The notes under the pieces were generated by a model that had not been told where the DNA came from, did not search any database, and saw only the letters and a list, made by a program, of their open reading frames with translations. A stretch of DNA of 45,571 bases from Candidatus Wolbachia massiliensis (GTDB lineage Bacteria > Pseudomonadota > Alphaproteobacteria > Rickettsiales > Anaplasmataceae), in contig NZ_CP061738.1 in assembly GCF_014771645.1 (NCBI RefSeq), positions 713,373 through 758,943 of the forward strand, read 5' to 3'. The stretch's first letter is position 1, and the number at the start of each line of letters is the position of its first letter. The position numbers were made by a program, and so were the translations under genes. Below are positions 33,277-44,594 of the stretch, in pieces.

Positions 33277-33759
33277 ATGAAAAAAGATGTTGCTGTAATT
33301 ATGGGAAGTGAATCGGATTATAGCACTATGGTTCATGCTGTTGATATATTAAAAGCATTAGAAATTTCGCATGACGTATTTATAGTATCCGCACATAGAA
33401 CACCAGAGAGGCTTTTCAATTTTGCCAAGTCTGCACAAGAAAAAGGCTTTAAAGTTATTATAGCTGGTGCGGGAGGAGCAGCTCATTTACCTGGTATGGT
33501 TGCATCGCTTACTTATTTACCTGTTATTGGCGTTCCTGTGCATAGTAAACAATTAAATGGGCTAGATAGTCTATTATCTATAGTACAAATGCCAAAGGGT
33601 GTTCCAGTCGCAACAATGTCTATAGGGGAAAGTGGAGCATATAATGCAGCGATTGCTGCTGCATCTATATTATCGATTTCTAACAATGAGATTGCTGGTA
33701 GGTTAAAAAAATGGCGAGAAAAACAGACCAAAGCAGTAAAAGAAAAACCAACATCCTGA
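33277..33759 (+). CDS. purE: N5-carboxyaminoimidazole ribonucleotide mutase
   Basis: Purine-synthesis enzyme moving the carboxyl group of N5-CAIR to give [28 protein letters not shown], and [17 protein letters not shown] are the active-site blocks of class I PurE. ATG 33277 gives 160 residues; a TTG at 33262 adds five residues and is less likely. mutL starts eight bases after its stop, probably one transcript. Confidence 0.95.
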   Translation: MKKDVAVIMGSESDYSTMVHAVDILKALEISHDVFIVSAHRTPERLFNFAKSAQEKGFKVIIAGAGGAAHLPGMVASLTYLPVIGVPVHSKQLNGLDSLLSIVQMPKGVPVATMSIGESGAYNAAIAAASILSISNNEIAGRLKKWREKQTKAVKEKPTS

Positions 33760-33766
33760 TGAATTT

Positions 33767-35635
33767 ATGGCAATAATCCTTTTAGACACAAAAACCATAA
33801 ACCGTATAGCAGCAGGAGAGGTAATAGAAAGGCCAGCAAGTGTAGTAAAGGAATTAGTCGAAAATGCAATAGATGCAGGAAGTTCAGAAATAGAAATCAA
33901 AATAGAAAGCGGTGGGCGTAATCTTACTACTGTTACAGATAATGGCAATGGAATAGAAAAGGGTGATTTGGAACTTGCGTTTATGCGCCATGCTACCTCA
34001 AAATTAAGCGATAGAGAATTAATAGAAATCAAGCACCTTGGCTTTAGAGGAGAAGCTTTACCTTCAATTGCAGCAGTAAGCAGAATGAAATTATCATCTA
34101 AGGCAAGAGGAGCAAATGAAGCATGGTCTATAAGGTATGAAGGTGGAGAAAAAGTAGGGGAAATTACCCCTTATTCTTTATCACAAGGCACACACATTGA
34201 GGTGCGGGATTTATTTTTTGCTACACCAAACAGACTAAAATTCTTGAAAACCGAGAGAGCAGAAACTCAGAGCATTGTTGATATTGTAAACAACTTGGCA
34301 ATGATAAATTATGGAATTAGTTTTACTGTCAATTCCGGCAACAAAAAGCCCTTAAAATATGCCAAGCAAACCTCGTTATTTAGCAGACTATGTGAAATAG
34401 AAGAAGAATTCCAAAGCAATTCTCTGGCAGTTAACGAAGAAGAAGAGGGCGTTAAACTGACAGGACATATCTGCAAACCGACTGTCAACCGTGGTAAGTC
34501 TACTATGATTTATACGTTTGTTAATGGAAGGCCAATCAAGGATAATCTACTTATTGGTGCAATTCGATACGCATATCATGACTTTATTCCAAGCGACAGG
34601 TACCCGTTTGCGGCATTGCATTTAGAAATACCATACGATCAAGTAGATGTAAATGTACACCCAAACAAATCAGAAGTAAGGTTTCAGAATAAGAAACTTA
34701 TATATGAAATAGTAACAAGAGGGCTAATTAAAGCATTATCAAGAAGAGTGGGCACTTTTGATGTTCTTCCTGTGCATGGCCACAGTGGTCAAGCTACCAA
34801 GATGACAGAAAGTTTTACAGAAGATGCGCTGTCAAACTCTTTTAGCAATTCTAGTGTGCAAAAAAAGTTTCATGAACAGTTTCATAAAAGGAAGCCAAGT
34901 CCTTTTGAAAATCAACTAATGGAAGGATTCAACTCACCGAATGAAGAAGCAAAAAGCTTATCAGAGCGATCAGAATCTTTTGATTATACTAATATGCAGA
35001 AGTCCCCTCCACAGGCGGAAACTATGGTCCTGGAAAGAGAACAAATTGATTTGATAGAGAGCCACCCGCTCGGGTTTGCACGCTGCCAGGTCTATAATAC
35101 TTATATTATTGCTGAGGTAAGAAGCAAATTGATTATAGTTGATCAGCATGCAGCCCATGAAAGGTTAGTATACGAATGCTTAAAACAAAAATCAAGTATA
35201 AAAAGACAGAAATTGCTTCTGCCTGAAACAGTTGAAATCAAAAATCAAGCTGGAATGGAAATGATTGAGGTTTATAAGGATAAGCTTTTCGAAATGGGTT
35301 TTGAGATTGAAATCAAATCAGAAAATAGAGTTATAGTAAGAGAAATCCCTGCAATTTTGGGGACAATAGATGTAAAAGAGATGATAATTAATGTAGTTGA
35401 TAGATTAACGGAAATAGAGGATACACTGCCTATAGAGGATAAAGTGAACAAAATATTGGCTACTATCGCCTGTCATGGATCGATTAGAGCCGGCAGGAAA
35501 ATGAAACTAGAGGAGATGAATGAGTTACTTAGACAAATGGAAAAAACGCCATATTCTGGGCAATGCAACCACGGCAGACCAACTTATATAGAAATGAAGC
35601 TAAGTGATATTGAAAAATTGTTTGAGCGCAGGTAA
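33767..35635 (+). CDS. mutL: DNA mismatch repair protein MutL
   Basis: GHKL ATPase with a C-terminal endonuclease domain. [26 protein letters not shown] and [15 protein letters not shown] mark the ATP site. The C-terminal part has [13 protein letters not shown], which fits the DQHA(X)2E(X)4E nicking motif, with [11 protein letters not shown] and [12 protein letters not shown]. The family usually reads CPHGRP; here it is CNHGRP. That an endonuclease-type MutL is used fits bacteria without MutH. The linker (about 335-410) is poorly conserved and includes GTGGTCAAGC-type repeat sequence. Confidence 0.95.
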   Translation: MAIILLDTKTINRIAAGEVIERPASVVKELVENAIDAGSSEIEIKIESGGRNLTTVTDNGNGIEKGDLELAFMRHATSKLSDRELIEIKHLGFRGEALPSIAAVSRMKLSSKARGANEAWSIRYEGGEKVGEITPYSLSQGTHIEVRDLFFATPNRLKFLKTERAETQSIVDIVNNLAMINYGISFTVNSGNKKPLKYAKQTSLFSRLCEIEEEFQSNSLAVNEEEEGVKLTGHICKPTVNRGKSTMIYTFVNGRPIKDNLLIGAIRYAYHDFIPSDRYPFAALHLEIPYDQVDVNVHPNKSEVRFQNKKLIYEIVTRGLIKALSRRVGTFDVLPVHGHSGQATKMTESFTEDALSNSFSNSSVQKKFHEQFHKRKPSPFENQLMEGFNSPNEEAKSLSERSESFDYTNMQKSPPQAETMVLEREQIDLIESHPLGFARCQVYNTYIIAEVRSKLIIVDQHAAHERLVYECLKQKSSIKRQKLLLPETVEIKNQAGMEMIEVYKDKLFEMGFEIEIKSENRVIVREIPAILGTIDVKEMIINVVDRLTEIEDTLPIEDKVNKILATIACHGSIRAGRKMKLEEMNELLRQMEKTPYSGQCNHGRPTYIEMKLSDIEKLFERR

Positions 35636-35756
35636 ACGGGCAAAAAACCCTGCTATTTATGAAATATATAGACTTTGCCTACGAATAGTATACAGCAAAT
35701 TATATGCTGATACTAACATCCAAACCATAGAAACTAGACAAAATTAAACAAAAAGT

Positions 35757-36195
35757 TACTTGACAAACCTCTCCAATCCTCTTAATCATATCAGTGAAGC
35801 TATTTATTTATCTTCAGTCTGTGCAGATAAAAACGACAAAAAAACTTAGTATATCTGGCGTGTCATTGTTTAATTTTTCGCACTATGTGCACCTTATGTC
35901 TTTATAAAATTTTTAGGTTTTTAAGCTAAAATGCGCTTTAAAAGCGTTACAAGACATTAAAAAACGCCAACTTATAAAATAGATAGTAAATAATTTAGCT
36001 ATCGGGGTTTTATTTGCCTTTTTCTCTGCTTAGTAAATTTCTTAATGTTTATAATTTAGAAGAGTTGCAGCTTAAAAGCAACTGAATCGCGGTTATTAAA
36101 CGTTTAGAATAAAAAAACGCCATATTTGAAAGTGAAATATAAATGATTAGCCACCCACAGGGCTCCTTTTGCCTTTTTCTCCATTTAGTAAATTT
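35757..36195 (+). repeat. Dispersed 440-bp repeat, reference copy
   Basis: Starts with TTGACA (35760-35765), then 17 bases, TAATCA, and contains two tandem units: the first from AAAAAACGCCAACTTA (about 35949) to TTAGTAAATTTCTTAATG, the second from AAAAAACGCCATATTTG (about 36113) to TTAGTAAATTTCTTAAAT. Nearly identical, inverted, to 8873-9309. Lies in the 884-base gap 35636-36519. Confidence 0.85.
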
Positions 36196-36519
36196 CTTAA
36201 ATATTTGTGACCGAGATCCCGCTGCGGCTGAAATAACAGGAGAAGGATAGCGCGTGACGCTGGAATCCAAGAATTTTGATAGGAAAATAAAGTGGATAAT
36301 TATAAAAGTGTTATGCAGCGTTTTCGGTGTGAGAAAGCCAGTGTCTGGGCACTGGAATGACGGGAGAGGAGGATGACATCAAAGAGTGAGTTGCTGGTTC
36401 TTTTAGGGCCAAAATATGGCTTTATTATCTTCCATTCTTTGTCACTTATTATCCTTGGTACATTTAAAACCTCTTAACTCCTTTCTACTTAGTTTGAAGA
36501 CAGGTTCTTAGGTATAACA
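36196..36519. repeat. Gene-free gap with palindromic fragments
   Basis: Continues from the repeat with GAGATCCCGCTGCGG, also at 491-505. It also has GTGACGCTGGAATCCA and CAGTGTCTGGGCACTGGAAT, and GGATGACATCA followed by GTGAGTTGCTGGTTCTTT, similar to bases 40-84 of the window. No coding sequence or RNA gene seen. Confidence 0.6.
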
Positions 36520-37791
36520 TTAGTTACCAATGTCGTATCTGAAGAAGCCCCCTGGCCATTCTAAAAAATTTAATGCTGAGTACACTCTACTTTTCGCCTC
36601 TTCTATAGTATTTCCTTCTCCTACTATATTCAACACTCTTCCACCATCGGAAACCCAATTACCACTTTCATCCAATTTAGTGCCAGCATGAAATACCAAT
36701 ATACCAGGCATACCTTCAATTTTATCTAATCCCTTAATTATTTCTCCCTTTTGATAATCACCAGGATAGCCTTTACTTGCTACAACCACGCAAATCGTAG
36801 ATTTGTTATTGAGCTCCACCATTTTTGTACTTAGTTTTCCTTCTACAACTGACAACATTAATTTTAATAAATCACAATTTGAGCGAAGTCTAGGTAATAT
36901 GGATTGTGTTTCTGGATCACCAAATCTAACGTTATACTCAAGAAGTCTTGGACCATTTTTGCAAATCATTAAGCCAGCAAAGAGCACTCCTTTATAAGGC
37001 GTACCCATATTAACCAGTGCTTGAATTGTAGGATATACTATTTTTTGGATAATCTTTTGCTCCATGTCATTACTGATAATTGAAGGTGACGAGTATGACC
37101 CCATACCTCCAGTATTTTGACCTTCATTGTTTTCATCAACCCTCTTGTAATCTTTTGCACACCCAAGGGTTACTAATTTCAGTCCATCAACCAAAGCAAA
37201 AAAGCTTACTTCTTCCCCAATTAAAAACTCTTCTATTATTATTTCTTCACCTGATTCACCGAATTTTTTCTCCACTAACATTGAATCTATTGCTGCAAAA
37301 GCTTCGTTTTCTGTGTGACATATTATAACGCCTTTTCCTGCTGCAATTCCATTTGCTTTTACCACAAGTGGAAATTTTATTTTATTGCTACATACAAAAT
37401 TTTTAGCTAACTTCTCATCGATAAAACGTTCGTACTTAGCAGTTGGTATACCATATTGTTTACATAGCTCTTTAGTAAAAGATTTTGATGCCTCAAGTTT
37501 TGCAGCTGCTTGACTTGGAGCGAAAACATTTATCCCTTCTGCAGCTAAATTATCAGCAAGCCCATCGATTATTGGCTGTTCTGGACCAATAACAACCAGC
37601 TCTATGTTTTCTCTCTTACAAAATTGCGTAACATCCATTGAATTTTGAATATTTATGTCCACGAGAACTCCCAAATTTTCCATAGCTTGGCGACCAGGAG
37701 TGACATATAACTCAGTCAAAGTGGGAGATTTTTTCAGAGCCCAAATTAAAGCATGCTCACGCCCGCCAGAACCTATAACTAGAACCTTCAT
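36520..37791 (-). CDS. purD: Phosphoribosylamine--glycine ligase
   Basis: ATP-grasp enzyme of purine synthesis making GAR. VIGSGGREHALIWALK at the start, FPLVVKANGIAAGKGVI, IIEEFLIGEEVSFFAL and RFGDPETQSILPRL identify it. 423 residues, full length. It is 35 bases downstream of serS on the same strand and could share a transcript. Confidence 0.96.
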   Translation of the reverse strand: MKVLVIGSGGREHALIWALKKSPTLTELYVTPGRQAMENLGVLVDINIQNSMDVTQFCKRENIELVVIGPEQPIIDGLADNLAAEGINVFAPSQAAAKLEASKSFTKELCKQYGIPTAKYERFIDEKLAKNFVCSNKIKFPLVVKANGIAAGKGVIICHTENEAFAAIDSMLVEKKFGESGEEIIIEEFLIGEEVSFFALVDGLKLVTLGCAKDYKRVDENNEGQNTGGMGSYSSPSIISNDMEQKIIQKIVYPTIQALVNMGTPYKGVLFAGLMICKNGPRLLEYNVRFGDPETQSILPRLRSNCDLLKLMLSVVEGKLSTKMVELNNKSTICVVVASKGYPGDYQKGEIIKGLDKIEGMPGILVFHAGTKLDESGNWVSDGGRVLNIVGEGNTIEEAKSRVYSALNFLEWPGGFFRYDIGN

Positions 37792-37826
37792 CTTTTTATT
37801 TCCTCGCTTTTTGTATGTCAGAACTA

Positions 37827-39104
37827 TTATTTATTTATAACAGTATCACCACTCATGTACTTTTGCAACATGTTTGGTATAGTAATCGATCCGTCAGAAT
37901 TTTGGTAATTTTCCATTATGGCAATAATTGTCCTTCCCACAGCTAAAGCTGAGCCGTTTAAAGTGTGAACATATTTTTTTATCTTTTTATCAGCCTCTAA
38001 AGAATATTTAGTGCTCATTCTTCTTGCTTGAAATGCACCACAATTTGAGCAGCTTGATATTTCTCTATATTTATTTTGTTCAGGTAACCATACTTCTATG
38101 TCATAAGTCTTCTGTGCAGCAAAGCCCATATCACCACTGCACAGTAGCATTACTCTGTACGGTAACTCTAGTTTTTTTAATATCTCTTCAGCAACATTTG
38201 TCATGCGTTCAAGTTCATTATTTGACTGGTCTTCATCTGCGATACTAACTAACTCAACCTTACCAAATTGATGTTGTCTTATCATACCTCTGGTATCTCG
38301 TCCTGCGCTGCCAGCTTCTCTGCGAAAGCACTCTGAATATGCAGTAAAACGAATAGGTAGCTCTTTTTCTTCTATTATTTCATCAGCAACCAAATTTGTT
38401 AGAACCACTTCACTTGTGGGGATTAATCTTAACTCATCAGTAGTTAAGTATGAATCATCAAAAAACTTTGGTAGTTGGCCAACATTATACATAGCTTTGT
38501 CTTTTACCAAAGCTGGATGATGTACTTCAGTATAACCAAACTCATTTATGTGGGTGTCGAGCATAAAATTTATCAATGCCCGTCCAAGTCTAGCCAATTG
38601 CCCTTTTAATATTGCAAATCTTGACCCGGAAATTTTTGCTGCTTGCCCAAAATCCATTAAACCTAGTTTTTCTCCAAGCTCATAATGAGATTTTGGTGCA
38701 AAATCAAATTGCCTTTTTTCTCCGTGTTTCCTTATTTCCACGTTAGAGTTTTCGTCTTTGCCTATTGGTACATCTTGCGCAGGAATATTCGGCAAGTTGG
38801 ATAAAATATCCATTAACTTATCTTTCTCGGCTTGCTCTTTTAAACTAATTGCCTCTATCTCATTTGCGATATTTTTTGACAATTCCACTTGCTTTTCACA
38901 GGGACTCTTGCTCATTTTGAGTTTCTTTATTTCCTCCGTGATTTCATTGCGTTGCCTATTTAAATCTTGCAATTGAGTGGTTAATGACCTCTTCTCGCGA
39001 TCAATCTCTAATATTTCTTTCGCAGTAAATCCTTTCATTTCCCTGCTTTTCATTGCCTTCTCAAACTCTTCAGAGTTCTTACGTATGTGTTCTATATCAT
39101 GCAT
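37827..39104 (-). CDS. serS: Seryl-tRNA synthetase
   Basis: Class II aminoacyl-tRNA synthetase. ATG 39104 starts [20 protein letters not shown]; the long N-terminal helical hairpin (coiled coil, about 25-100) binds tRNA-Ser, then come motif 1, motif 2 ([20 protein letters not shown]) and motif 3 ([19 protein letters not shown]). About 425 residues, normal. An in-frame ATG at 39143 would add 13 non-family residues. Confidence 0.95.
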   Translation of the reverse strand: MHDIEHIRKNSEEFEKAMKSREMKGFTAKEILEIDREKRSLTTQLQDLNRQRNEITEEIKKLKMSKSPCEKQVELSKNIANEIEAISLKEQAEKDKLMDILSNLPNIPAQDVPIGKDENSNVEIRKHGEKRQFDFAPKSHYELGEKLGLMDFGQAAKISGSRFAILKGQLARLGRALINFMLDTHINEFGYTEVHHPALVKDKAMYNVGQLPKFFDDSYLTTDELRLIPTSEVVLTNLVADEIIEEKELPIRFTAYSECFRREAGSAGRDTRGMIRQHQFGKVELVSIADEDQSNNELERMTNVAEEILKKLELPYRVMLLCSGDMGFAAQKTYDIEVWLPEQNKYREISSCSNCGAFQARRMSTKYSLEADKKIKKYVHTLNGSALAVGRTIIAIMENYQNSDGSITIPNMLQKYMSGDTVINK

Positions 39105-39251
39105 ATATTGTGTACTATTACTAACATTGTTACTGTACTTCAAAAGCTTTTCACACTCAATATTTTTGCATAAATCTGGATAAATGCTGAGATTACTATG
39201 ATTGACCTAACTCTTAGAATTTGCTAAAATTTAGAGCGTGTCGTTTATAAT

Positions 39252-40262
39252 ATGTTAGATAATACTGAAAAGAGTACTTATTTTACCAAGTTAAAAGCTC
39301 ATGGAAGGTTTGCTATCTATGCTTTTAGTGCATATCTGGCATTTACTTTTACTGTTGGCTACTTAGGGTGGGTAATAGGATCCCCTCTATTGACCTTGCC
39401 ACTTGCTATGCTAATTTCTCGTCCTATGATTTGGATTGCGATTGGAATAGTTCTTGCAGTCGTATATAAGGTAGCTGTTGAACCTTTGTTTTATTCAGTC
39501 AGAGGTTATTTTAGTGAAAAAGAAGCTCCAGGGGGGTTTTGTGAAGATCTGCAAACTCTTGCACATCAAACAGGTAGAGGAAATTATGCTTACTGGCTAA
39601 CTAATAGTGATATTGAACATGTTGCAAGAGTTGTGTATGGGTACTCACAAAATGGACATAGCAACAATAACGTCTATTTTCTTGCTCCTGGCTATTCTAA
39701 TGGTATGAGTAAATTTACAGAAAAGTGTATTCAGGATTATAGAGAGCAATTAAAACAAAATAACGCATTGATATTTACATCAGTTTTTCACATCAATGGC
39801 AACCATTGGACAACTCTGGTTATTAAACCTGATACAGGTGGTAAAAAATTCAAAGCTTATTACTGCGACTCATTTGGGAATCAGCTACCAGATAATGTGT
39901 TGAATATTGTTAAAGGAGAACTACAAAAAGAGGGATGGACACTGGACATAAGAAGCTCTAAAACTAAACAACAGGGAGACGCATGGAATTGTGGAATATT
40001 CGCTTTAGAAAATGCTCATAAAATCACACAGATGTTCAACGAAGGTAAATCATTTGATAAAATTGACAAAGAGTTATCAGAATACAAATTTGATTTGAAT
40101 GAGAAAAGAAGAGAGTTTGCAGAAGCACTTATGAATGATCAGGAATGGAAGAAAGATCTAGAAAGTGGGCTGTTATGCGAGCTTCCGCCAAGGACGAAAA
40201 CATCTCAGTCTTCTACTTCAAAGGCACCGACAGGTCCAGTTTGCAATGGAGGATTACCATAA
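39252..40262 (+). CDS. Membrane-anchored Ulp1/C48-family cysteine protease
   Basis: Eukaryote-like ubiquitin/SUMO-type protease domain. The N-terminal 75 residues have two membrane segments (FAIYAFSAYLAFTFTVGYLG, then a second ending AIGIVLAVVYKVA). From about 90 the Ulp1 fold is recognisable: catalytic histidine 185 in HINGNHWTTLVI, aspartate 206 in YYCDSFGNQLPD, oxyanion glutamine 241 and nucleophile cysteine 247 in QQGDAWNCGIFALE, all in family order and spacing. A C-terminal tail (CELPPRTKTSQSSTS) ends in proline-serine rich sequence. 336 residues. Such proteases are rare in bacteria and are mostly effectors of intracellular pathogens; CidB cytoplasmic-incompatibility proteins of Wolbachia carry a similar domain. 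The stop is 3 bases before dusB. Confidence 0.8.
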   Translation: MLDNTEKSTYFTKLKAHGRFAIYAFSAYLAFTFTVGYLGWVIGSPLLTLPLAMLISRPMIWIAIGIVLAVVYKVAVEPLFYSVRGYFSEKEAPGGFCEDLQTLAHQTGRGNYAYWLTNSDIEHVARVVYGYSQNGHSNNNVYFLAPGYSNGMSKFTEKCIQDYREQLKQNNALIFTSVFHINGNHWTTLVIKPDTGGKKFKAYYCDSFGNQLPDNVLNIVKGELQKEGWTLDIRSSKTKQQGDAWNCGIFALENAHKITQMFNEGKSFDKIDKELSEYKFDLNEKRREFAEALMNDQEWKKDLESGLLCELPPRTKTSQSSTSKAPTGPVCNGGLP

Positions 40263-40265
40263 CAA

Positions 40266-41255
40266 ATGCCCCTCCAAATAGGAAGTTTGACGATTGATTC
40301 TCCAGTAATCTTGGCGCCAATGTCTGGGGTAACTGATTATCCATTTAGAAGTATTGTAAAGAAACTTGGTGCAAGTTTGTTAATTTCGGAAATGATTGCA
40401 AGCAGAGCTATGATTATGCAAACTCGGCAGAGCATGCAAAAAGCAAAAGTTGACGAATTAACTGCTGTGCAGCTTGCTGGATGTGAACCAGATGTTATGG
40501 CAGAGGCTGCAAAATTAAATGAGGATATGGGGGCTAAAATTATAGATATAAATTTTGGTTGCCCAGTTAAAAAAGTTATAAATGGTTATGCAGGATCAGC
40601 GTTAATGCGTGATGAAAAAAAGGCTGCTGAAATAATTGACGCTGTAGTTAAAGCAGTAAGTGTGCCGGTTACGGTAAAAATGCGCACCGGGTGGAACGAT
40701 GAAAACCGTAATGCTCCACGTTTGGCAAAAATTGCGGAGGATCTTGGAGTAAAAATGATTACTGTGCATGGAAGAACAAGGGCACAGCTTTATAATGGTC
40801 AAGCAGATTGGAAGTTTGTTTGCAATGTTAAAGAGCAAGTGAAAATACCAGTCATAGTAAACGGCGATATTAGAAATTTGAATGATATTCAAAATGCTCT
40901 CAAAGAATCTGGAGCAGATGGAGTGATGATAGGTCGTGGCGCTTACGGCAAACCTTGGCTGATTAATCAAGCAATTAACTTTTTAAATGGAAGTGAAATT
41001 TCTGAGCCAACAGCTTCAGAGAGATTAAGCATTATACTTGAACATTACGACAATATTCTTGAGTACTATGGAAATGACACGGGAATAAAGATGGCCCGCA
41101 AACACATAGGTTGGTACAGTAGTGGGCTTAAAGACTCGTCTGAATTTCGCGTGAGAGTGAATAATATGACGGATGTCATGGAAGTGAAAGAAAATATAGT
41201 TAGCTTTTTTGGTCAAGCCTCAAAGACCCTCCAGTATTTTCACACACAAGGTTAA
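40266..41255 (+). CDS. dusB: tRNA-dihydrouridine synthase DusB
   Basis: FMN enzyme reducing uridines in the tRNA D-loop. [17 protein letters not shown], the catalytic cysteine in [20 protein letters not shown] and [12 protein letters not shown] are family blocks. 329 residues. The last 56 bases overlap the 3' end of pheT on the other strand. Confidence 0.94.
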   Translation: MPLQIGSLTIDSPVILAPMSGVTDYPFRSIVKKLGASLLISEMIASRAMIMQTRQSMQKAKVDELTAVQLAGCEPDVMAEAAKLNEDMGAKIIDINFGCPVKKVINGYAGSALMRDEKKAAEIIDAVVKAVSVPVTVKMRTGWNDENRNAPRLAKIAEDLGVKMITVHGRTRAQLYNGQADWKFVCNVKEQVKIPVIVNGDIRNLNDIQNALKESGADGVMIGRGAYGKPWLINQAINFLNGSEISEPTASERLSIILEHYDNILEYYGNDTGIKMARKHIGWYSSGLKDSSEFRVRVNNMTDVMEVKENIVSFFGQASKTLQYFHTQG

Positions 41256-43545
41256 CTATAGTACTTGATTCTTTCTGGATTTCCTCTTCAGTTAAAGTGT
41301 GAGTTGGAGAGCAGAAAGTCACTGACAATGCTATAGACATTTTATTCGGCTCTATATTATTTCCATGGTATATATCAAATACTAAAACTTCTGTTATGAG
41401 TTCTGAGCTCCTTTTCACTATATTAATTATTTTACCGGTTTCTACATCTTTATTTATAATGAACGCAAAATCGCGCTTTACATTTTGATATTTATAATCG
41501 ATAAATCTTTTTCTATTGACAGGCAAATTTCCAATATTTTCTAATATTATCTCAAAACCTACAGCTTTTTGTTTGATATTAAAAAGGTCTAGTATGCTTG
41601 GATGCAACTCTCCAAAATAACCCACTACTTTATTTTTAAAAGAGAAAATACCTGACTTTCCTAAATGGTAATATTCTTTCTCTGCTCTCTCTATCATTAA
41701 ATTGTCACAATTGACATTAAAAAACTCTAAAGCTGCTATAAAGTCAGCCTTTACATCAAAAACGTCTACTTTCCTATCAGTATTGTAATGGTTTCGCGGC
41801 AAATTATTTCCTGTTTTTATTCCGCTTAAAACATACTTAGGTTGGTTGAGACTATCATAAACGGGTCCAATTTCAAAAATTGCAAGATCAGATATTCCAT
41901 GAGCAATATTATCAGCAACAACTTGTAACAAATTTGGCATAATACTTGGCCTCATTATATTAAAGTTATTATTGAATGGATTATCGATGATAAATAACTT
42001 ATTCGAGTAACCAAATTTTTCAGCTGTTGACTCACTCATGAATGACCAAGTAAGTACCTCATGAAACCCTCTGCTTGTCATTAAAATACGCAAGTCATCG
42101 TGCATATTGGTTTCTACCTCAACATTGCCTGTTAGCGGTTCTTCTTTTATTTTATCATAGCCATATATTCTTGCCACCTCTTCGACCAGGTCAGCGGGTA
42201 TGGTGACATCTGGTCTCCAGCTTGGTACATATACATTCCAAATATCTTCGGTTTTTTTATCAATACTAAACCCCAGTTTTGTTAAAATATCAAGCATCTC
42301 ATCAGGCGATACAGATACACTTCCAAACTCGTTTACATTATGATAGTTGAAATTAATTAGACTGCTTTTTGCGTCTAAGTTGTCAGATGACACTACATTC
42401 GAAACTTCTCCACCACATGAATCCAAAATCATCTGAGCTGCGAGGTGGAGTCCATCAAGAGTAAATCCAGGGTCAACTGAGCGTGCAAATCTGTAACTGG
42501 AGTCTGTGGAGATGTTAAGTTGCCTTGAAGATTTAGTAATGGAGATAGGGTCAAACCAAGCAGACTCTAAAAAGATATCAGTAGTTTCAAGCGTACATTC
42601 ACTGCATTTACTGCCTATAATTCCAGCAATTGCATGAATATTTTTACCGTCAGAAATAATACTGATGTCTTTATTTAATAAGTATTCCTTACCATTTAAG
42701 CCAGTAAATTTTTCTCCGTTGTTTGCTTTGCGTACTGTGAGCCCTCCTTCTATTTTTTTTGCATCATACGCGTGCATCGGGCGGCCAAAAGATATCATAA
42801 TGTAGTTAGTAATATCAACTATTGTGGAAATGGAACGCATTCCTATTGACTCCAACTCATCTTTTAACCACTTTGGACTTTCCTTATTTTTTACATTGGC
42901 AATGTATACTCCACTAATAAAGCTCTCTCCGTCAGTGACTTTAACATCAATTGGTGAATCTATAGAGCAGGTGAGTTGTGGAATGCTTAAAGCCTTTAAC
43001 GTCCCTATTCCTGTTGCCGCTAAATCGCGAGCTATTCCATAAACGCCTAAGCAATCTCCACGGTTTGGAGTAACATTTATATCAATTACTGAGTCACAAT
43101 TAAAAAATTTATCTCCTACTTTATAATCATCAGAAAGCTCGATTATTCCTTCACTTTCTTCTTGGGCCAACGCAAGTTCGGAAGCAGAACAGAGCATCCC
43201 TTCACTTAGCACTCCTCGAATTTTTGTGGACTTGATTGTGAAATCACTTTCTGGTAATGTGCTACCAAGAGACGCAAGTACAGTCTTTATACCTTCTCTG
43301 ACGTTGTTTGCCCCACAGACTATTTGCAGAGTTTTACTGCCATCATGCACTTTGCATAATTTTAATTTATCAGCATTTGGATGGGGTGCAACTTCTAGTA
43401 CTTTTGCAACAACAAATCCGGCTAATTTAGTATTGTCGATTATATTTTCTACTTCTAACCCGATATGAGTTAACTTATCAGTAATTTCTTCTAAACTAGC
43501 ATTGGTTTCTAAGTGTTCTAACAACCAAGATAATGTGAATTTCAT
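41200..43545 (-). CDS. pheT: Phenylalanyl-tRNA synthetase beta subunit
   Basis: Beta chain of the alpha2beta2 enzyme. Domains in order: N-terminal tRNA-binding EMAP-like part ([18 protein letters not shown]), B3/B4 editing core ([20 protein letters not shown]), B5, the catalytic-like core ([14 protein letters not shown]) and a C-terminal FDX-ACB anticodon-binding domain ([18 protein letters not shown]). 781 residues. pheS is not adjacent. The 3' end overlaps dusB by 56 bases, a long antisense overlap. Confidence 0.96.
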   Translation of the reverse strand: MKFTLSWLLEHLETNASLEEITDKLTHIGLEVENIIDNTKLAGFVVAKVLEVAPHPNADKLKLCKVHDGSKTLQIVCGANNVREGIKTVLASLGSTLPESDFTIKSTKIRGVLSEGMLCSASELALAQEESEGIIELSDDYKVGDKFFNCDSVIDINVTPNRGDCLGVYGIARDLAATGIGTLKALSIPQLTCSIDSPIDVKVTDGESFISGVYIANVKNKESPKWLKDELESIGMRSISTIVDITNYIMISFGRPMHAYDAKKIEGGLTVRKANNGEKFTGLNGKEYLLNKDISIISDGKNIHAIAGIIGSKCSECTLETTDIFLESAWFDPISITKSSRQLNISTDSSYRFARSVDPGFTLDGLHLAAQMILDSCGGEVSNVVSSDNLDAKSSLINFNYHNVNEFGSVSVSPDEMLDILTKLGFSIDKKTEDIWNVYVPSWRPDVTIPADLVEEVARIYGYDKIKEEPLTGNVEVETNMHDDLRILMTSRGFHEVLTWSFMSESTAEKFGYSNKLFIIDNPFNNNFNIMRPSIMPNLLQVVADNIAHGISDLAIFEIGPVYDSLNQPKYVLSGIKTGNNLPRNHYNTDRKVDVFDVKADFIAALEFFNVNCDNLMIERAEKEYYHLGKSGIFSFKNKVVGYFGELHPSILDLFNIKQKAVGFEIILENIGNLPVNRKRFIDYKYQNVKRDFAFIINKDVETGKIINIVKRSSELITEVLVFDIYHGNNIEPNKMSIALSVTFCSPTHTLTEEEIQKESSTIVNLVCENTGGSLRLDQKS

Positions 43546-43659
43546 GGACCTTTAGAGAAACAAAAAAACTATTGTAATATAAAATGTAATGCTTTTAAAG
43601 TTTGTTGTAGTAAATGGCTTCCATATTGTGAGAAGCAACAGAGAAGCCTACTTATGTAA

Positions 43660-43947
43660 TTATAAACCTTTTCCGAGGGAAAGAATTTTTTCCATATCAC
43701 CTTTTAAATCTATTTCCGTAGAAAACTTAAGATACATGTTGTGATCATCTTTATAGGAGTTATGAATGTAGCCATCAATAGTTAAGTTTCCTACCATATT
43801 GTAGCTTTTATCTAGTATTTTGCTTTCTACTTGATAATGGCCAGTATCTTTGTCAAAGGAACTATCTATTAGTCTGATATATCCGTTACCGAATTCCTGT
43901 TCTAAGTTTGAATGATGATTAAAATTGATAAAATCTATTTCACTCAT
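43660..43947 (-). CDS. Hypothetical small protein
   Basis: Not recognised. 95 residues from ATG 43947 (MSEIDFINFNHHSNLEQEFG to the end SLGKGL), with alternating polar and hydrophobic residues suggesting beta structure; no membrane segment or signal. The ATG is preceded by GAGGTG, and a consensus promoter lies at 43971-43999. An earlier GTG at 43959 is less likely. Small soluble proteins beside the next gene on the other strand suggest a pair. Confidence 0.65.
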   Translation of the reverse strand: MSEIDFINFNHHSNLEQEFGNGYIRLIDSSFDKDTGHYQVESKILDKSYNMVGNLTIDGYIHNSYKDDHNMYLKFSTEIDLKGDMEKILSLGKGL

Positions 43948-43970
43948 TGTACACCTCACTAAAAAATTAA

Positions 43971-43999
43971 ATTATAATTAAAATCACATGTTAAGTCAA
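43971..43999 (-). promoter_or_regulatory. Strong promoter of the 43660-43947 gene
   Basis: Minus-strand TTGACT (43994-43999), 17 bases, TATAAT (43971-43976), 24 bases before the start codon. Near-perfect sigma70 match. Confidence 0.7.
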
Positions 44000-44124
44000 G
44001 ATATTAAATAACTTAACAAAATTGGTAAATTTTAAAATACAGCGCTGATTGTAATTGACACTCTAATACATACTTTATTAACATGCTAGTACTACAATAA
44101 CATTTTTAATTATTAGGTAATACT

Positions 44125-44487
44125 ATGGATAATACAATAACATTTGAACTACCAATCAATGAATATAATATTGAGTCTTCTTTCAATCATCGTGACGGTT
44201 CTGGGTCTATACAAGTATGGGGGTACGACGAGGAAAACCCTGTGTCTTTGTTGGACTACAATCGCTTTCATGATCCAGATGACTTAAGTGGTATGACATA
44301 CCGTACAACGTTAACACTCTCCGATTGTTTTGAAGATGGTCTTCAAAAAGATTTATCTATTAACAAAATAGAATTCGTTCATGAAGGCGATAACCCTACT
44401 ATAAATGTGGAATTTCAAGCTAAAACTGCAGAAGATATCCAAGCTATCAAAGACAGTATGAAGGATTGTGGCTTTAAGGTAAAATAG
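44125..44487 (+). CDS. Hypothetical small protein
   Basis: Not recognised. 120 residues, acidic, beta-rich in appearance (DGSGSIQVWGYDEENP, TYRTTLTLSDCFEDGLQ) with a C-terminal AEDIQAIKDSMKDCGFKVK. No signal peptide. TTGACA (44055-44060) lies upstream but the -10 is weak. A clear terminator hairpin follows at 44494-44517. Divergent from the small gene at 43660; the two proteins look alike in size and secondary structure, but homology is not established. Confidence 0.65.
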   Translation: MDNTITFELPINEYNIESSFNHRDGSGSIQVWGYDEENPVSLLDYNRFHDPDDLSGMTYRTTLTLSDCFEDGLQKDLSINKIEFVHEGDNPTINVEFQAKTAEDIQAIKDSMKDCGFKVK

Positions 44488-44493
44488 GCAAAT

Positions 44494-44517
44494 GGTGCTC
44501 TATAGCCATAGAGCACC
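44494..44517 (+). terminator. Rho-independent terminator-like hairpin
   Basis: GGTGCTCTAT (44494-44503), loop AGCC, ATAGAGCACC (44508-44517): a perfect 10-bp stem six bases after the stop codon of the small gene. The following TGTCATCTTA has a poor U-tract. Confidence 0.65.
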
Positions 44518-44594
44518 TGTCATCTTATAGCTCTCCGACTTTGCTGAGGTTTTTTGATGATCAAGAATACACAGGTAAATTACAACCGCTACGG

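Noticed and set aside
39252-40262. OTU-type deubiquitinase
   Set aside because: The order H-D-Q-C with the cysteine last fits Ulp1/C48, whereas OTU has the cysteine first and histidine last.
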